The notes under the pieces are model-generated. The model made no database searches. It was not told where the DNA came from and saw only the letters and a list, made by a program, of their open reading frames with translations. A program made the position numbers and the translations under genes. Shown piece after piece: positions 42,625-51,490 of a stretch of DNA of 64,000 nucleotides; within the stretch, counting starts at the first letter, position 1; each line of letters opens with the position of its first letter. Origin of the DNA: an uncultured Paenibacillaceae bacterium (lineage in GTDB: Bacteria; Bacillota; Bacilli; Aneurinibacillales; Aneurinibacillaceae). The DNA lies in contig CAMLDI010000006.1 in NCBI GenBank assembly GCA_946478845.1, forward strand, positions 49,713-113,712. Reading direction: 5' to 3'.

Positions 42625-43368
42625 TTATGATCCGCTATGAACATTCATTTTCGAATAATAGAAAAGGTTAAAAATAAAAGGAACGGAAAAAGTAATCACC
42701 AATGTGATAATACTTGTTGTTGAATCTACGAGCAAATCCGGATTAATCTTACTGGCCACAAGCATATATGCCGCAGTCCAGGGGAGGCATTCAGCGTATT
42801 CCCAATTCACTGCCATCATAGATAAAACCACTGATAAAATTCCTAAAGAGATTGCTGGAATAAGATTTTTCCCTACAATGGCCAGAGAAGCAACCAGGGG
42901 AATCAGTAGAAATTGCACTACAATAGCAAATAAAAAACTTTTCCCGGTTGCCCAGGCAATGTCTGCTGTAAAGGGTTCACTAATGAAACCCCATCCTATT
43001 GCGATACATAAAAAATAATCCAGGACAAATAAAAGTGCAGTTACCCCAAGCATGAGGATCGTTTTGACAAAGATAAACTGCCATCTATTTGCCGGATAGG
43101 TAAATAGAGAATTAATAGTATTCTCCTGAAATTCACGGGAAACAATATAGCCGGTAAGCAACGCTAAGAGAGTTGGTCCGATCATTAAAACCATCATGGA
43201 TACATTATTGCCAAATAAATCAAGCCATGACATTTTGAATCCTGTAGCGCCCTCATTAATTAAAATGAATAAATTTAAGAGACAGGGAAAGAATGCGCCA
43301 ATGGGAATTAACCACAAAATTTTAGATCCCTTTAACTTCATTATTTCAGCATATAGAATCTTCATCAT
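42625..43368 (-). CDS. ABC-2 type transporter permease
   Basis: A 247-residue permease with six membrane helices, resembling BcrB/LanE-type lantibiotic or bacitracin export permeases (ILYAEIMKLKGSKILWLIPIGAFFP at the start, FQENTINSLFTYPANRWQFIFVKT in the first cytoplasmic loop). Its start overlaps the ATPase stop by 4 nt. Together with the ATPase and the adjacent two-component pair it forms a peptide-sensing and export module. Confidence 0.85.
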   Translation of the reverse strand: MMKILYAEIMKLKGSKILWLIPIGAFFPCLLNLFILINEGATGFKMSWLDLFGNNVSMMVLMIGPTLLALLTGYIVSREFQENTINSLFTYPANRWQFIFVKTILMLGVTALLFVLDYFLCIAIGWGFISEPFTADIAWATGKSFLFAIVVQFLLIPLVASLAIVGKNLIPAISLGILSVVLSMMAVNWEYAECLPWTAAYMLVASKINPDLLVDSTTSIITLVITFSVPFIFNLFYYSKMNVHSGS

Positions 43369-44282
43369 TGGGAAACACCTCCTGTTAGTTTTAAGAAATA
43401 ATCCTCCAGGCTGTCTCCCATGAGGGTAATTTCACTGACTTCTACCCCATTATTGACTAATAATTTGTTCATGACAGCAGAGTCGGATAGCTTTTCATAA
43501 ACCCGAATAATTCCTAATTCGGGAACCTGATAATCAATAATACCCATGGTTTGCTCCAGCAAACAGGCAGCTTTCTTATCTTGGTTCACCTTAATCTCAA
43601 TATAATTTCGGTTTCTTTTTTGCAGTTCAGCAAAATTAATTTCTTCTATTAATTTTCCTTGATGGATAATGCCCACCCGGGTAGCCAATTGTTGAATTTC
43701 ACTTAGAATATGGCTGGAAATCATAATCGTTATTTTTCGTTTATAGGCTAAATCAAGCAACAGCTGGCGGATTTCTTTAATCCCTGAGGGGTCTAATCCA
43801 TTGGTTGGTTCGTCCAGAATTAAAAGTTCAGGATGATGCATTAAGGCCCTGGCCAAACCTAATCGTTGTTTCATGCCTAGGGAAAACTTTTTTACTTTTC
43901 GATTTCGTACATCTAATAAACCTACCAAGTCCAGGGTTTCCTCAATGCAACTTTTATTGGGCATGTCCATGAGTTGACGGTGAATTTCTAGATTTTGCAC
44001 AGCTGTTAAGTTTTGATAGAAACCCGGATTTTCAATGATGGTGCCAATGCGTTGAAAATGGCGATGGCTCCCTGGTGAAATTTTCTCTCCAAAAAGTTCC
44101 ACCCACCCCTGTGTAGGGTGAATGAGACCCATAATCATGCGAATCGTCGTCGTCTTTCCTGCCCCGTTTTCCCCCAGGAATCCGTATATTTCCCCGGTGC
44201 GAAGAGAAAGGTTCACATCATCGACAGCTTTGGTTCCTTTGTAATGTTTGCTTAAATGATGGGTCCTTAGGATGTATTCCAT
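43365..44282 (-). CDS. ABC transporter ATPase (BcrA/CcmA type)
   Basis: A 305-residue ATPase: Walker A GENGAGKTT, signature FSLGMKQRLGLARAL, Walker B LLILDEPTNGLDP and switch His in ISSHIL. The C-terminal extension of about 80 residues is typical of the BcrA group of antibiotic export ATPases. Good GGAAGGGA ribosome binding site. Its operon partner is the ABC-2 permease downstream. Confidence 0.9.
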   Translation of the reverse strand: MEYILRTHHLSKHYKGTKAVDDVNLSLRTGEIYGFLGENGAGKTTTIRMIMGLIHPTQGWVELFGEKISPGSHRHFQRIGTIIENPGFYQNLTAVQNLEIHRQLMDMPNKSCIEETLDLVGLLDVRNRKVKKFSLGMKQRLGLARALMHHPELLILDEPTNGLDPSGIKEIRQLLLDLAYKRKITIMISSHILSEIQQLATRVGIIHQGKLIEEINFAELQKRNRNYIEIKVNQDKKAACLLEQTMGIIDYQVPELGIIRVYEKLSDSAVMNKLLVNNGVEVSEITLMGDSLEDYFLKLTGGVSQ

Positions 44283-44369
44283 TTTATGTCCCTTCCTTTC
44301 TTTTGTACCTTCAACACCAGTATAGGTCCCACTTCTTAAATCAAATGGGCGAAAATCCTTAAAAAAACC

Positions 44370-45302
44370 TTAACTCTTCCTTAACGTAATAATGAAGGAT
44401 GTTTTCACATAGGGTTCGCTTTTCACCTGAATTTTGCCGTGCATTTTTTCCACTAGGATCTTTACAATAGCAAGGCCTAATCCCGACCCCGTAGTTTCTG
44501 GATTGCGGGAGTGCTCTCCTGTATAAAATCGGGTAAAAACATGGGGTAAATCCTTTTCAACGATTCCAGGCCCTTTGTCCCATACATCAATCTGGACAAA
44601 CTCCTCTTCTTCATTAAGAGAAATACCAAACAATTTTCCTTCTTTCCCATAGCGAAGGATATTAACAAGTAGATTTTGCAGAATCCTCTCCAAACTTTTT
44701 TCCTCACCAAGGACATACACAGGTTTGTGGGGCAAGTTAAGTATTGGCATGAGATTAGCTTTTTGCAAATCATGATAATAAGAAAGTAAGATTTCCTGAA
44801 TTTTTTCAGTTATATTGATTTTTTCCGGTTTCAAGGGAAGGGTGTCCGACTCTAATCGGGCCAATTCAAAAAACTGTTGGATAAAAGAAGAAAGAAGAGC
44901 TCCTTTGCCTGCAATGATTTGCAAATACTGTTTTTTCTCCTCCTTAGTTAAACTTTCATCTTCCTGAAGGGCTTCCACATACCCTAACAAAGAAGTCAGG
45001 GGTGTACGCAAATCATGGGACAAATGGGCGATCATTTGTTTCCGCTCTTCTTCTAACTTTATCGCACGGTCAAAGGTAGCCTGTACCTGGTCTATCATTT
45101 TATTTAAACTGGCTCCCAACTCCTGAACCTTATTTTCCTTAAGATGGGGGCGAAAACGCAAATTGTAGTTTCCCTGGCAAATGCCATCCACGAGAGAACG
45201 GTATTCTTCCAACTGTTTTTTCATCTGAAATTGTCGATTGATTAAATAAATCACAATGCCAAGAATAAGACCAAGAAAAGGAACATAGATCCACCCGCTC
45301 AT
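44370..45302 (-). CDS. Sensor histidine kinase
   Basis: A 310-residue kinase with one N-terminal membrane helix (about 4-22) and a HAMP-like linker, no extracytoplasmic domain. HisKA has H96 in AHLSHDLRTPLTS; N-box ILQNLLVNILRYG; G1 DKGPGIVEKD; G2 TGSGLGLAIVK. The absence of a sensor domain fits kinases of peptide-antibiotic modules that read membrane or transporter signals. The start overlaps the regulator stop by 4 nt, and the ABC genes follow 87 nt downstream. Confidence 0.88.
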   Translation of the reverse strand: MSGWIYVPFLGLILGIVIYLINRQFQMKKQLEEYRSLVDGICQGNYNLRFRPHLKENKVQELGASLNKMIDQVQATFDRAIKLEEERKQMIAHLSHDLRTPLTSLLGYVEALQEDESLTKEEKKQYLQIIAGKGALLSSFIQQFFELARLESDTLPLKPEKINITEKIQEILLSYYHDLQKANLMPILNLPHKPVYVLGEEKSLERILQNLLVNILRYGKEGKLFGISLNEEEEFVQIDVWDKGPGIVEKDLPHVFTRFYTGEHSRNPETTGSGLGLAIVKILVEKMHGKIQVKSEPYVKTSFIITLRKS

Positions 45303-46003
45303 TGCTCCCCCTCCCCTAATTTATAGCCAAAACCCCATACTGTTTGAATGTATTTTGGCTCCGAAGGATCTTTCTCAATTTTTTTCCTTATTTTACGGAT
45401 ATGGACCATCACCGTATTATCATCAGTCATATAATCATCTTTCCACACGGCTTGAAAGAGTTGGGATTTGGTAAACACCCGGGTTGGATTAGTGAGAAAT
45501 AATTTAAGGAGTTCAAATTCTTTTGCTGTAAGAGAGATTGGGGTTTCCCCTGTATAAGCCATGCATGTGGACAAATTTAAAGTTAATCCTTTGTATCGCA
45601 AGATTTCTGTTGTCTCTTCTTTTTTCTCCTGGAAATAGAGAGAACGGCGCAACAGGGCTTTCACTCTAGCAATAAACACACCCATATGAAAAGGTTTGGT
45701 GACATAATCATCCGCACCTAATCCCAGGCCAATAATTTTATCCGGATCTTCACTTTTGGCTGATAAAATTAAGACAGGGGTAACCCCTTTTTCTCGAATT
45801 CTTCGCAACACTTCAAATCCATCCATCACAGGCAACATTAAGTCCAATACAATAAGATGGTATTCATTCTCAGAAATCAATCTAAGAGCTTCTTGCCCAT
45901 CATAAGCGGATTGAATCTCATAACCTTCTTTTCCTAAATAACGGGAAACCAATTGGTTAATTTCACGGTCATCTTCAACCACTAGAATTTTTACAGCTTC
46001 CAT
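45299..46003 (-). CDS. OmpR-family response regulator
   Basis: A 234-residue regulator: receiver (KILVVEDDREINQLV; Asp in LIVLDLMLPVMDGFE; VTKPFHMG) and winged helix (ISLTAKEFELLKLFLTNPTRVFTKSQLF, YIQTVWGFGYKL). It is the VanR/YvcP-like type found next to bacitracin or lantibiotic ABC exporters. First gene of a regulator-kinase unit; the adjacent ABC genes are the likely targets. Confidence 0.9.
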   Translation of the reverse strand: MEAVKILVVEDDREINQLVSRYLGKEGYEIQSAYDGQEALRLISENEYHLIVLDLMLPVMDGFEVLRRIREKGVTPVLILSAKSEDPDKIIGLGLGADDYVTKPFHMGVFIARVKALLRRSLYFQEKKEETTEILRYKGLTLNLSTCMAYTGETPISLTAKEFELLKLFLTNPTRVFTKSQLFQAVWKDDYMTDDNTVMVHIRKIRKKIEKDPSEPKYIQTVWGFGYKLGEGEQ

Positions 46004-46051
46004 TCGTTTTCCTCCTACCGCCTATCCTAACCATAAGATTAACAAAAACAC

Positions 46052-46107
46052 CCAAAAAATAGAAGAAACAACCTACCTAAAGATAAGGTGGATTGTTTCT
46101 TTCTATT
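46052..46107 (-). terminator. Terminator after the LysR gene
   Basis: On the minus strand GAAACAAtCCACCTTA / TAGGTaGGTTGTTTC forms a long stem with two mismatches, followed by TCTATTTTTTGG. It sits right after the LysR stop. Confidence 0.65.
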
Positions 46108-47005
46108 ATCTATTAATTTGTGAAAAAATCTTTTTTGAAGTATTTATCATTGTTTGCTTAATATTTAAGGGAATTGATTCATTTAAAAACAAGAATATTG
46201 AAGTCTGAGGAAGTGTTTTATTAAGGGAGATTTTCTTTAATGTTCCATTCTTAAGTTCTTCTTTAACGATGATTTCTTGTAAAAAAGCTACTCCTAATCC
46301 TTTCCTCACCATCATTTTAAGCCATCCTACATTACTAATTTCTACTTCCTTATATTCTTTCAATTGATTTTTCATAAGAAATTCACTAATTATTTTAGTT
46401 GTTATAAATTCCCGATTAAATACAATAATTCTTTCATTTTCTAAATCTTTCGGAGAAATTTTAGTTAATTTTGTAAGTGGATGATTAGGAGCACAAACAA
46501 GGATATTTTTTTCATCGGCAATTTTCGTCACCGAAAGATTCTCGTGAACTTCTTTAGGATAAATATCCGCAAATCCGATATCAATTGTCCCAGCACAAAT
46601 ATCTTCAATAATTTCCTCATTTGATTTAATATTTATTAAAAAATCCAATCCTGGAAAACTATCATATAAAATTTTTAAAATCTCAGGCATAATTTCTACA
46701 CCCATGTGATTTGTACAGGATATGGCAAACTTTTGGGGAATATTAGATTCTACTTTAAGAATATGAGGTACTTTTTCAATAAGTTGAAAGGCTTCATTTA
46801 GATAGGGGAAAATTTTTTTGCCAAAAGGAGTTAACACTGTTTTCTTCCCATTTTCTCTTTCAAATAACGTAAAATTAAGTTCTCTTTCTAGTTGTTGAAT
46901 TCTTACACTAATCGTAGGTTGACTAATATATAGAGATTCGGCTGCTGCTGAAAAACTTCCTTTTTCCGCTACAGTAAGGAAAGCTTCAATGTTTTTTAAT
47001 TCCAT
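46106..47005 (-). CDS. LysR family transcriptional regulator
   Basis: A 299-residue LysR regulator: N-terminal HTH MELKNIEAFLTVAEKGSFSAAAESLYISQPTISVRIQQLE, then a periplasmic-binding-like effector domain. An open frame extends 26 codons upstream, but the family start is ATG 47005. It is divergent from the TRAP transporter genes and probably controls them in response to the imported substrate. Two palindromes lie in the intergenic region. Confidence 0.9.
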   Translation of the reverse strand: MELKNIEAFLTVAEKGSFSAAAESLYISQPTISVRIQQLERELNFTLFERENGKKTVLTPFGKKIFPYLNEAFQLIEKVPHILKVESNIPQKFAISCTNHMGVEIMPEILKILYDSFPGLDFLINIKSNEEIIEDICAGTIDIGFADIYPKEVHENLSVTKIADEKNILVCAPNHPLTKLTKISPKDLENERIIVFNREFITTKIISEFLMKNQLKEYKEVEISNVGWLKMMVRKGLGVAFLQEIIVKEELKNGTLKKISLNKTLPQTSIFLFLNESIPLNIKQTMINTSKKIFSQINR

Positions 47006-47096
47006 CTCTTTTACTTTCCACCTTTCCCGTTTTATCCCCATTTTTATATTAATAATATTAATATATCCCATGAAAAGAATCAATTTGAATATTCAG

Positions 47097-47142
47097 TTAA
47101 CTAAAGTTAATGTATTTTTATAGAAAATTATTTTAATTTTCT
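47097..47142. promoter_or_regulatory. Two palindromes in the LysR-dctP intergenic region
   Basis: TTAACT-N2-AGTTAA (47097-47110) and AGAAAAT-N7-ATTTTCT (47122-47142). The second contains a T-N11-A core typical of LysR sites. They lie 57-102 bp upstream of dctP and are candidates for LysR binding; AT-rich DNA makes chance matches more likely. Confidence 0.4.
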
Positions 47143-47198
47143 GACAATATATTTTCTATTTTTTTACATTGCATTCAATAATGAAAAGGGGGAAAAAA

Positions 47199-48206
47199 AT
47201 GCTGAAAAAGTTAACTGTATTCTTGCTAATAATTGTAAGCATTTTCAATTTAGCCGCATGTAGTCAAAACACAATAGCTAAATATAAGGACACAAGACAA
47301 ATTACCTTTAAATTATCAACAATTGTACAACCAACCCATGTATGGACAAAAACTGCTGCGAAATTTAACAAAGAACTTCAAGCACGTTCAAATGGTCGAA
47401 TGAAAGTAGAAATTTACCCCTCAAGTCAACTTGGCCAAGAAAAAGACATGATTCAACAGATAGAGTCAGGTGCAGTAGATTTCGGCTTTATTACGAATGC
47501 CTATATCACAACTAGAGCTCCCTATTTTAACGCCTGGTTTCTCCCTTTCTTATTTGATAATACAGAAGAAGTAATAAAAATGAGAGATTCTAAAACTGCT
47601 AAAAAAATGTTAGCTCGTTTAAAAGAACAAAAAATTATTGGGATGGATTATTTATTCACAGGAAATCACCACTTTTTAATGGCAAAAAGTGTAATTGATT
47701 CACCTAATGATCTTAAAGGGGAAAAAATGCGTACCACAGGCGCTCCCCTTATTAATGAAACCTTCGAACAGTTTGGAGCAACTGTAACATCTATTCCCAT
47801 TAACGAAATTTATACAGCACTTCAAACAGGAATCGTTAGTGGAATTCATGCTAGTGTAGACGGAATCATGACGCAAAGGTTTCAGGAGGTATCTAAAGAT
47901 TTCTCTTTAGTTTCAGCTTTTGCCTTTCCGGCAATTGTTGTTGCTAGTGAAAAAACCATGCAAAACCTATCACCCGAAGACCGGAAAATTGTTTATGAAG
48001 CGATGAAAGCTGCCGCCGATTGGGGAATTCAGGAAGCCATGAGAGTGGATCATAGGGACTTAAATAATTTGAAAAAAACAGGACTAAACATTCATGAAGT
48101 AAAGAATAAAGACTTATTTAGAAAAGCAGTCGAGGACATATACAACAAGTACTCTTCAAAAGACCCTTTAGTGAAAGAATTTATTAAAGAAGTTCAAAAA
48201 AATTAG
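47199..48206 (+). CDS. dctP: TRAP transporter substrate-binding protein DctP
   Basis: A 335-residue binding protein of the DctP family with a lipoprotein signal (lipobox LAAC). Typical features: HVWTKTAAKFNKELQARSNGRMKVEIYPSSQLGQEKDMIQQI and the conserved Arg in EKMRTTGAPLINETFEQFGA, which binds a substrate carboxylate. ATG 47199 lies 6 nt after AAAAGGGGG. First of three genes of the TRAP importer; the genomic context suggests an aromatic or other organic acid as substrate. Confidence 0.92.
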   Translation: MLKKLTVFLLIIVSIFNLAACSQNTIAKYKDTRQITFKLSTIVQPTHVWTKTAAKFNKELQARSNGRMKVEIYPSSQLGQEKDMIQQIESGAVDFGFITNAYITTRAPYFNAWFLPFLFDNTEEVIKMRDSKTAKKMLARLKEQKIIGMDYLFTGNHHFLMAKSVIDSPNDLKGEKMRTTGAPLINETFEQFGATVTSIPINEIYTALQTGIVSGIHASVDGIMTQRFQEVSKDFSLVSAFAFPAIVVASEKTMQNLSPEDRKIVYEAMKAAADWGIQEAMRVDHRDLNNLKKTGLNIHEVKNKDLFRKAVEDIYNKYSSKDPLVKEFIKEVQKN

Positions 48207-48231
48207 AACGTGATAATGAGGAGGTAAGATT

Positions 48232-48789
48232 TTGAAGATTATTCGTCATTTAAGTGATGTTGTTTTTAAAATAGAAAAAGGGTTAGTGATTATTTTAGTT
48301 GCGCTTATGTTCATTTCACTAACAACAGGTGTTTTATCTCGATATCTCATTAAAATCCCCTTACATTGGGCTGATGAAACAGCTATTTTCAGCCTGGTCT
48401 GGTTAACTTTTATCGGGGGAAGTATGAGCCTAAAATACGGACATATCTCTGCTGTTACTATTTTTGTAAATTGCCTACCCAGCAAATTACGTAAAATATT
48501 ACGTTTTTTATCTACAGCCCTTGTTTTAGCCTTTGCGATTCTGATTTTTGTCTTAAGTGTAAATTGGATTACACAGCCTACAATTTCTTTTCAAAAATCT
48601 CCCATTATGGAAATTCCAATGATTATTCCATATTTGAGTGTACCAGTAGGACTTCTTTTCTTTAGCATCCATTCATTCAAGCTATTTGCTGATAACTTCC
48701 AAAAATCACATCAAACAATTGAATTATCTGAAACAATAGAATCAAAACAAGTAAAACAAACAAATACATTAGCAAATGAGGGGATATAA
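48232..48789 (+). CDS. dctQ: TRAP transporter small permease DctQ
   Basis: A 185-residue membrane protein with four helices and the DctQ signature: RYLIKIPLHWADETAIFSLVWLTFIGGSMSLKYGHIS. It is the small permease subunit of the TRAP importer. It starts at TTG behind GAGGAGG. The stop codon is directly followed by the dctM ATG. The C-terminal tail is hydrophilic and Glu/Thr-rich. Confidence 0.92.
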   Translation: MKIIRHLSDVVFKIEKGLVIILVALMFISLTTGVLSRYLIKIPLHWADETAIFSLVWLTFIGGSMSLKYGHISAVTIFVNCLPSKLRKILRFLSTALVLAFAILIFVLSVNWITQPTISFQKSPIMEIPMIIPYLSVPVGLLFFSIHSFKLFADNFQKSHQTIELSETIESKQVKQTNTLANEGI

Positions 48790-50064
48790 ATGGCCATCAC
48801 CATAAGCGCATTTGCTTTTTTGTTAGCAATTGGCGTTCCTATTCTTATTGTATTAGGAATTACCAGTATTGCCTATGTTTTAACGACGGGAAATTTAGAA
48901 GTACTTGAAACATTGCCTCTCCGGTTATATTCAGGAATTGAATCTCATGGATTATTAGCAATCCCATTATTCATGTTAGCTGGCGAATTAATGAATGTAG
49001 GAGGAATCACCAATCGATTAATCAAGTTTGCCCAAAATTTATTTGGACATTTTAAGGGCGGTTTAGCTTATGTTAACATTGTCGCTAATATGTTTTTAGC
49101 AGCAATATTAGGTTCTTCATTAGCACAAACTGCAATGATGAGCAGGGTTATGGTACCAGCCATGCAAAAAGTAGGTTATTCAAAAGAATTTAGTGCAGCT
49201 ACGACAGCTTCTGCAGCCATGCTTGGCCCAATTATCCCCCCAAGTATGCTATTTATTCTATATAGCGTGGGAGCAGGAACCTCGGTTAGTAAGATTTTTT
49301 TAGCGGGTATACTTCCAGGAATACTATTAACAATAGCTTTTATTTTAGTCGTCGCTTTTTTAGGATATAAAAAAACATTTCCTCGATCTGAAAAACAACC
49401 ATTAAAAGAAATTTTCACTTCTTTTGTTAAAGTCATCCCTTCTTTAATAATTCCTCTTGTTATTATTTTAGGAGTAACTTTGGGGATATTTACCGCCACA
49501 GAATCAGCTGCAATAGCTTGTGCACTTGCTTTATTAATTGGGGTCTATTTATATCGAGAATTAAAATGGACCGATATTCCTATGATTTTTACTAATACCG
49601 CAAAATCAACGGCAACAGTAACATTATTGATTGCAATGGCTAATTTATTTGGTCTTGTTCTCACTTTTGAACGTGTCCCCCACCTTCTTGCAACATGGAT
49701 GGGTTCAATATCAGATAACCCTCTGATTTTCTTATTAATCCTTAATATTTTCTTACTATTAGTTGGAACTATTATGGATGGAATAGCTGCTATTGTTATT
49801 CTAGTTCCTATACTTATTCCAGTTGCCAAATTATTTGAAATAGACCTTATTCATTTAGGAGTTATTATTTGCCTAAATACTGTAATTGGAAGTTTAACAC
49901 CACCTGTCGGTGCTGGATTGTTTGTTGCTTCAAGCGTGGGGGAAGTCAAACTGGAATCTTTAATAAAAGAAATATGGCCGTTCCTGGGAATATCCATTGT
50001 AGTTCTATTTATCTTGACTTATATCCCACAAATAGTTTTATGGATTCCACGTTTATTTTCTTAG
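48790..50064 (+). CDS. dctM: TRAP transporter large permease DctM
   Basis: A 424-residue polytopic protein of the DctM/ion-transporter superfamily with about 12 helices and typical motifs: IPLFMLAGELMNVGGITNRLIKFAQNLFGHFKGGLAYVNI, AASAAMLGPIIPPSMLFILY (with AATTAS just before) and GTIMDGIAAIVILVPI. It moves substrate with sodium. Starts immediately after dctQ with GAGGGG inside the dctQ end. Confidence 0.93.
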   Translation: MAITISAFAFLLAIGVPILIVLGITSIAYVLTTGNLEVLETLPLRLYSGIESHGLLAIPLFMLAGELMNVGGITNRLIKFAQNLFGHFKGGLAYVNIVANMFLAAILGSSLAQTAMMSRVMVPAMQKVGYSKEFSAATTASAAMLGPIIPPSMLFILYSVGAGTSVSKIFLAGILPGILLTIAFILVVAFLGYKKTFPRSEKQPLKEIFTSFVKVIPSLIIPLVIILGVTLGIFTATESAAIACALALLIGVYLYRELKWTDIPMIFTNTAKSTATVTLLIAMANLFGLVLTFERVPHLLATWMGSISDNPLIFLLILNIFLLLVGTIMDGIAAIVILVPILIPVAKLFEIDLIHLGVIICLNTVIGSLTPPVGAGLFVASSVGEVKLESLIKEIWPFLGISIVVLFILTYIPQIVLWIPRLFS

Positions 50065-50095
50065 CCTTCAATATAACTAGACCTGGTTAAACAAA

Positions 50096-50129
50096 GGCGT
50101 ATAAGAAGGACCAATCTTTCTTATACGCC
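50096..50129. repeat. 12-bp perfect hairpin between dctM and the permease gene
   Basis: GGCGTATAAGAA (50096-50107) and TTCTTATACGCC (50118-50129) over 10 nt, followed by A-rich sequence, not a U-run. An intercistronic mRNA stabiliser or processing site, or a weak terminator. Confidence 0.6.
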
Positions 50130-50162
50130 AAAATAATGTACATTGATAGAAGGAGGCAGAAA

Positions 50163-51443
50163 ATGAATACACAAGCCATTCTTGCTATTATTGTTTTTTT
50201 AGTTAGCTATGCCCTGATTATTTCCGAAAAAATACATAGAACAATAATCGCCATGGCAGCAGCTATTTTATTAATTGGATTAGGCGTCCTTAGCCAAAGT
50301 ACAGCTATTCACCATATCGATTTCAATACTTTAGGACTATTAATAGGAATGATGATTCTTGTTACCGTTACATCTGAAACTGGGGTTTTTCGTTATGTAG
50401 CAATCTGGTCCGCTAAAAAGGTAAAAGGTGAGCCTCAAAAAATACTATTCGTTTTTGCCTTTCTTACAGCATTTGCATCTGCCTTCTTAGACAATGTCAC
50501 CACCGTTCTTCTTATGGTGCCCATTACTTTTACTATTACAAGACAATTAAAAGTAAGTCCTTTTCCTTTTTTAATAGTAGAAATAATAGCTTCAAACATT
50601 GGCGGGTCTGCAACTTTAATTGGGGATCCACCAAATATAATGATTGGCAGTGCTGTGAAGGAATTAGCTTTTGGAGACTTCATAAATAACCTGGCGGTTA
50701 TTTGTGGAATCATACTTTTAATCACTATTCCATTATTAATATTCTTCTATCGTAAACAATTAAAAACCACAAAAGAATTACAAGAGAGTTTAATGGAGTT
50801 AAAGGAAAAAGAAGAAATAAAAGATTATAAACTATTAATAAAAAGTTTATCAATTTTAATTCTTACCATTGTCGGTTTATTTTTAGGTCATTTTCTTAAT
50901 ATGGACTCAGCAACCATCGCTTTAGCGGGAGCTTTTCTTTTACTTCTTATTTCGGGAGAACACCATTTAGAAAAAGCCCTTGTAAATATAGAATGGCAAA
51001 CGATTTTCTTCTTTATAGGATTATTCGTCCTGGTAGGGGGTCTGGTAGAAACGGAAGTTATCTCAACTCTAGCAAAACAAGCTATATGGTTTACAGAAGG
51101 GGACTTAACAAAAACCTCTCTGTTAATTTTATGGATGAGTGCAATTGCCTCTTCTTTTGTAGATAATATCCCTTTTGTGGCAACCATGATTCCATTAATA
51201 AAGGAAATGGGAACATTAGGTATGACGTACCTTGAACCTCTATGGTGGAGCCTGGCTTTAGGTGCATGTTTGGGGGGAAATGGAACTTTAATTGGAGCGA
51301 GTGCTAACTTAATTGTTGCTGGTTTAGCAGACAAGGAAGGTGAGCATATCTCATTCATTAAATACTTATTGGTAGGTTTTCCTGTTATGATTCTCTCCAT
51401 TACGATTGCTACTTTATATATTTATCTTCGTTATCTTCTGTAA
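50163..51443 (+). CDS. ArsB/NhaD-type (SLC13-like) anion/sodium permease
   Basis: A 426-residue permease with about 12 helices in the ArsB/NhaD/CitM superfamily. Conserved hallmark motifs are DNVTTVLLMVPIT, ASNIGGSATLIGDPPN and, in the second repeat, ACLGGNGTLIGASAN with SFVDNIPFVATMIP. Substrate could be sodium/proton or a carboxylate. ATG 50163 follows AAGGAGG. It is in the same direction as the TRAP genes, with a hairpin between them. Confidence 0.85.
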   Translation: MNTQAILAIIVFLVSYALIISEKIHRTIIAMAAAILLIGLGVLSQSTAIHHIDFNTLGLLIGMMILVTVTSETGVFRYVAIWSAKKVKGEPQKILFVFAFLTAFASAFLDNVTTVLLMVPITFTITRQLKVSPFPFLIVEIIASNIGGSATLIGDPPNIMIGSAVKELAFGDFINNLAVICGIILLITIPLLIFFYRKQLKTTKELQESLMELKEKEEIKDYKLLIKSLSILILTIVGLFLGHFLNMDSATIALAGAFLLLLISGEHHLEKALVNIEWQTIFFFIGLFVLVGGLVETEVISTLAKQAIWFTEGDLTKTSLLILWMSAIASSFVDNIPFVATMIPLIKEMGTLGMTYLEPLWWSLALGACLGGNGTLIGASANLIVAGLADKEGEHISFIKYLLVGFPVMILSITIATLYIYLRYLL

Positions 51444-51453
51444 TAATAAAGAA

Positions 51454-51478
51454 AGCTCCCGTTTAAAGGAGCTTTTTT
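51454..51478. terminator. Terminator between permease and zinc dehydrogenase
   Basis: AAGCTCC / GGAGCTT hairpin with six T residues on the plus strand. It ends the TRAP-permease transcript. Confidence 0.82.
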
Positions 51479-51490
51479 CATTTACATCAT

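Noticed and set aside
50888..51400. 170-codon minus-strand frame opposite the ArsB/NhaD-type permease
   Set aside because: Antisense shadow of a well-supported membrane protein gene; composition is typical of the reverse of hydrophobic codons.
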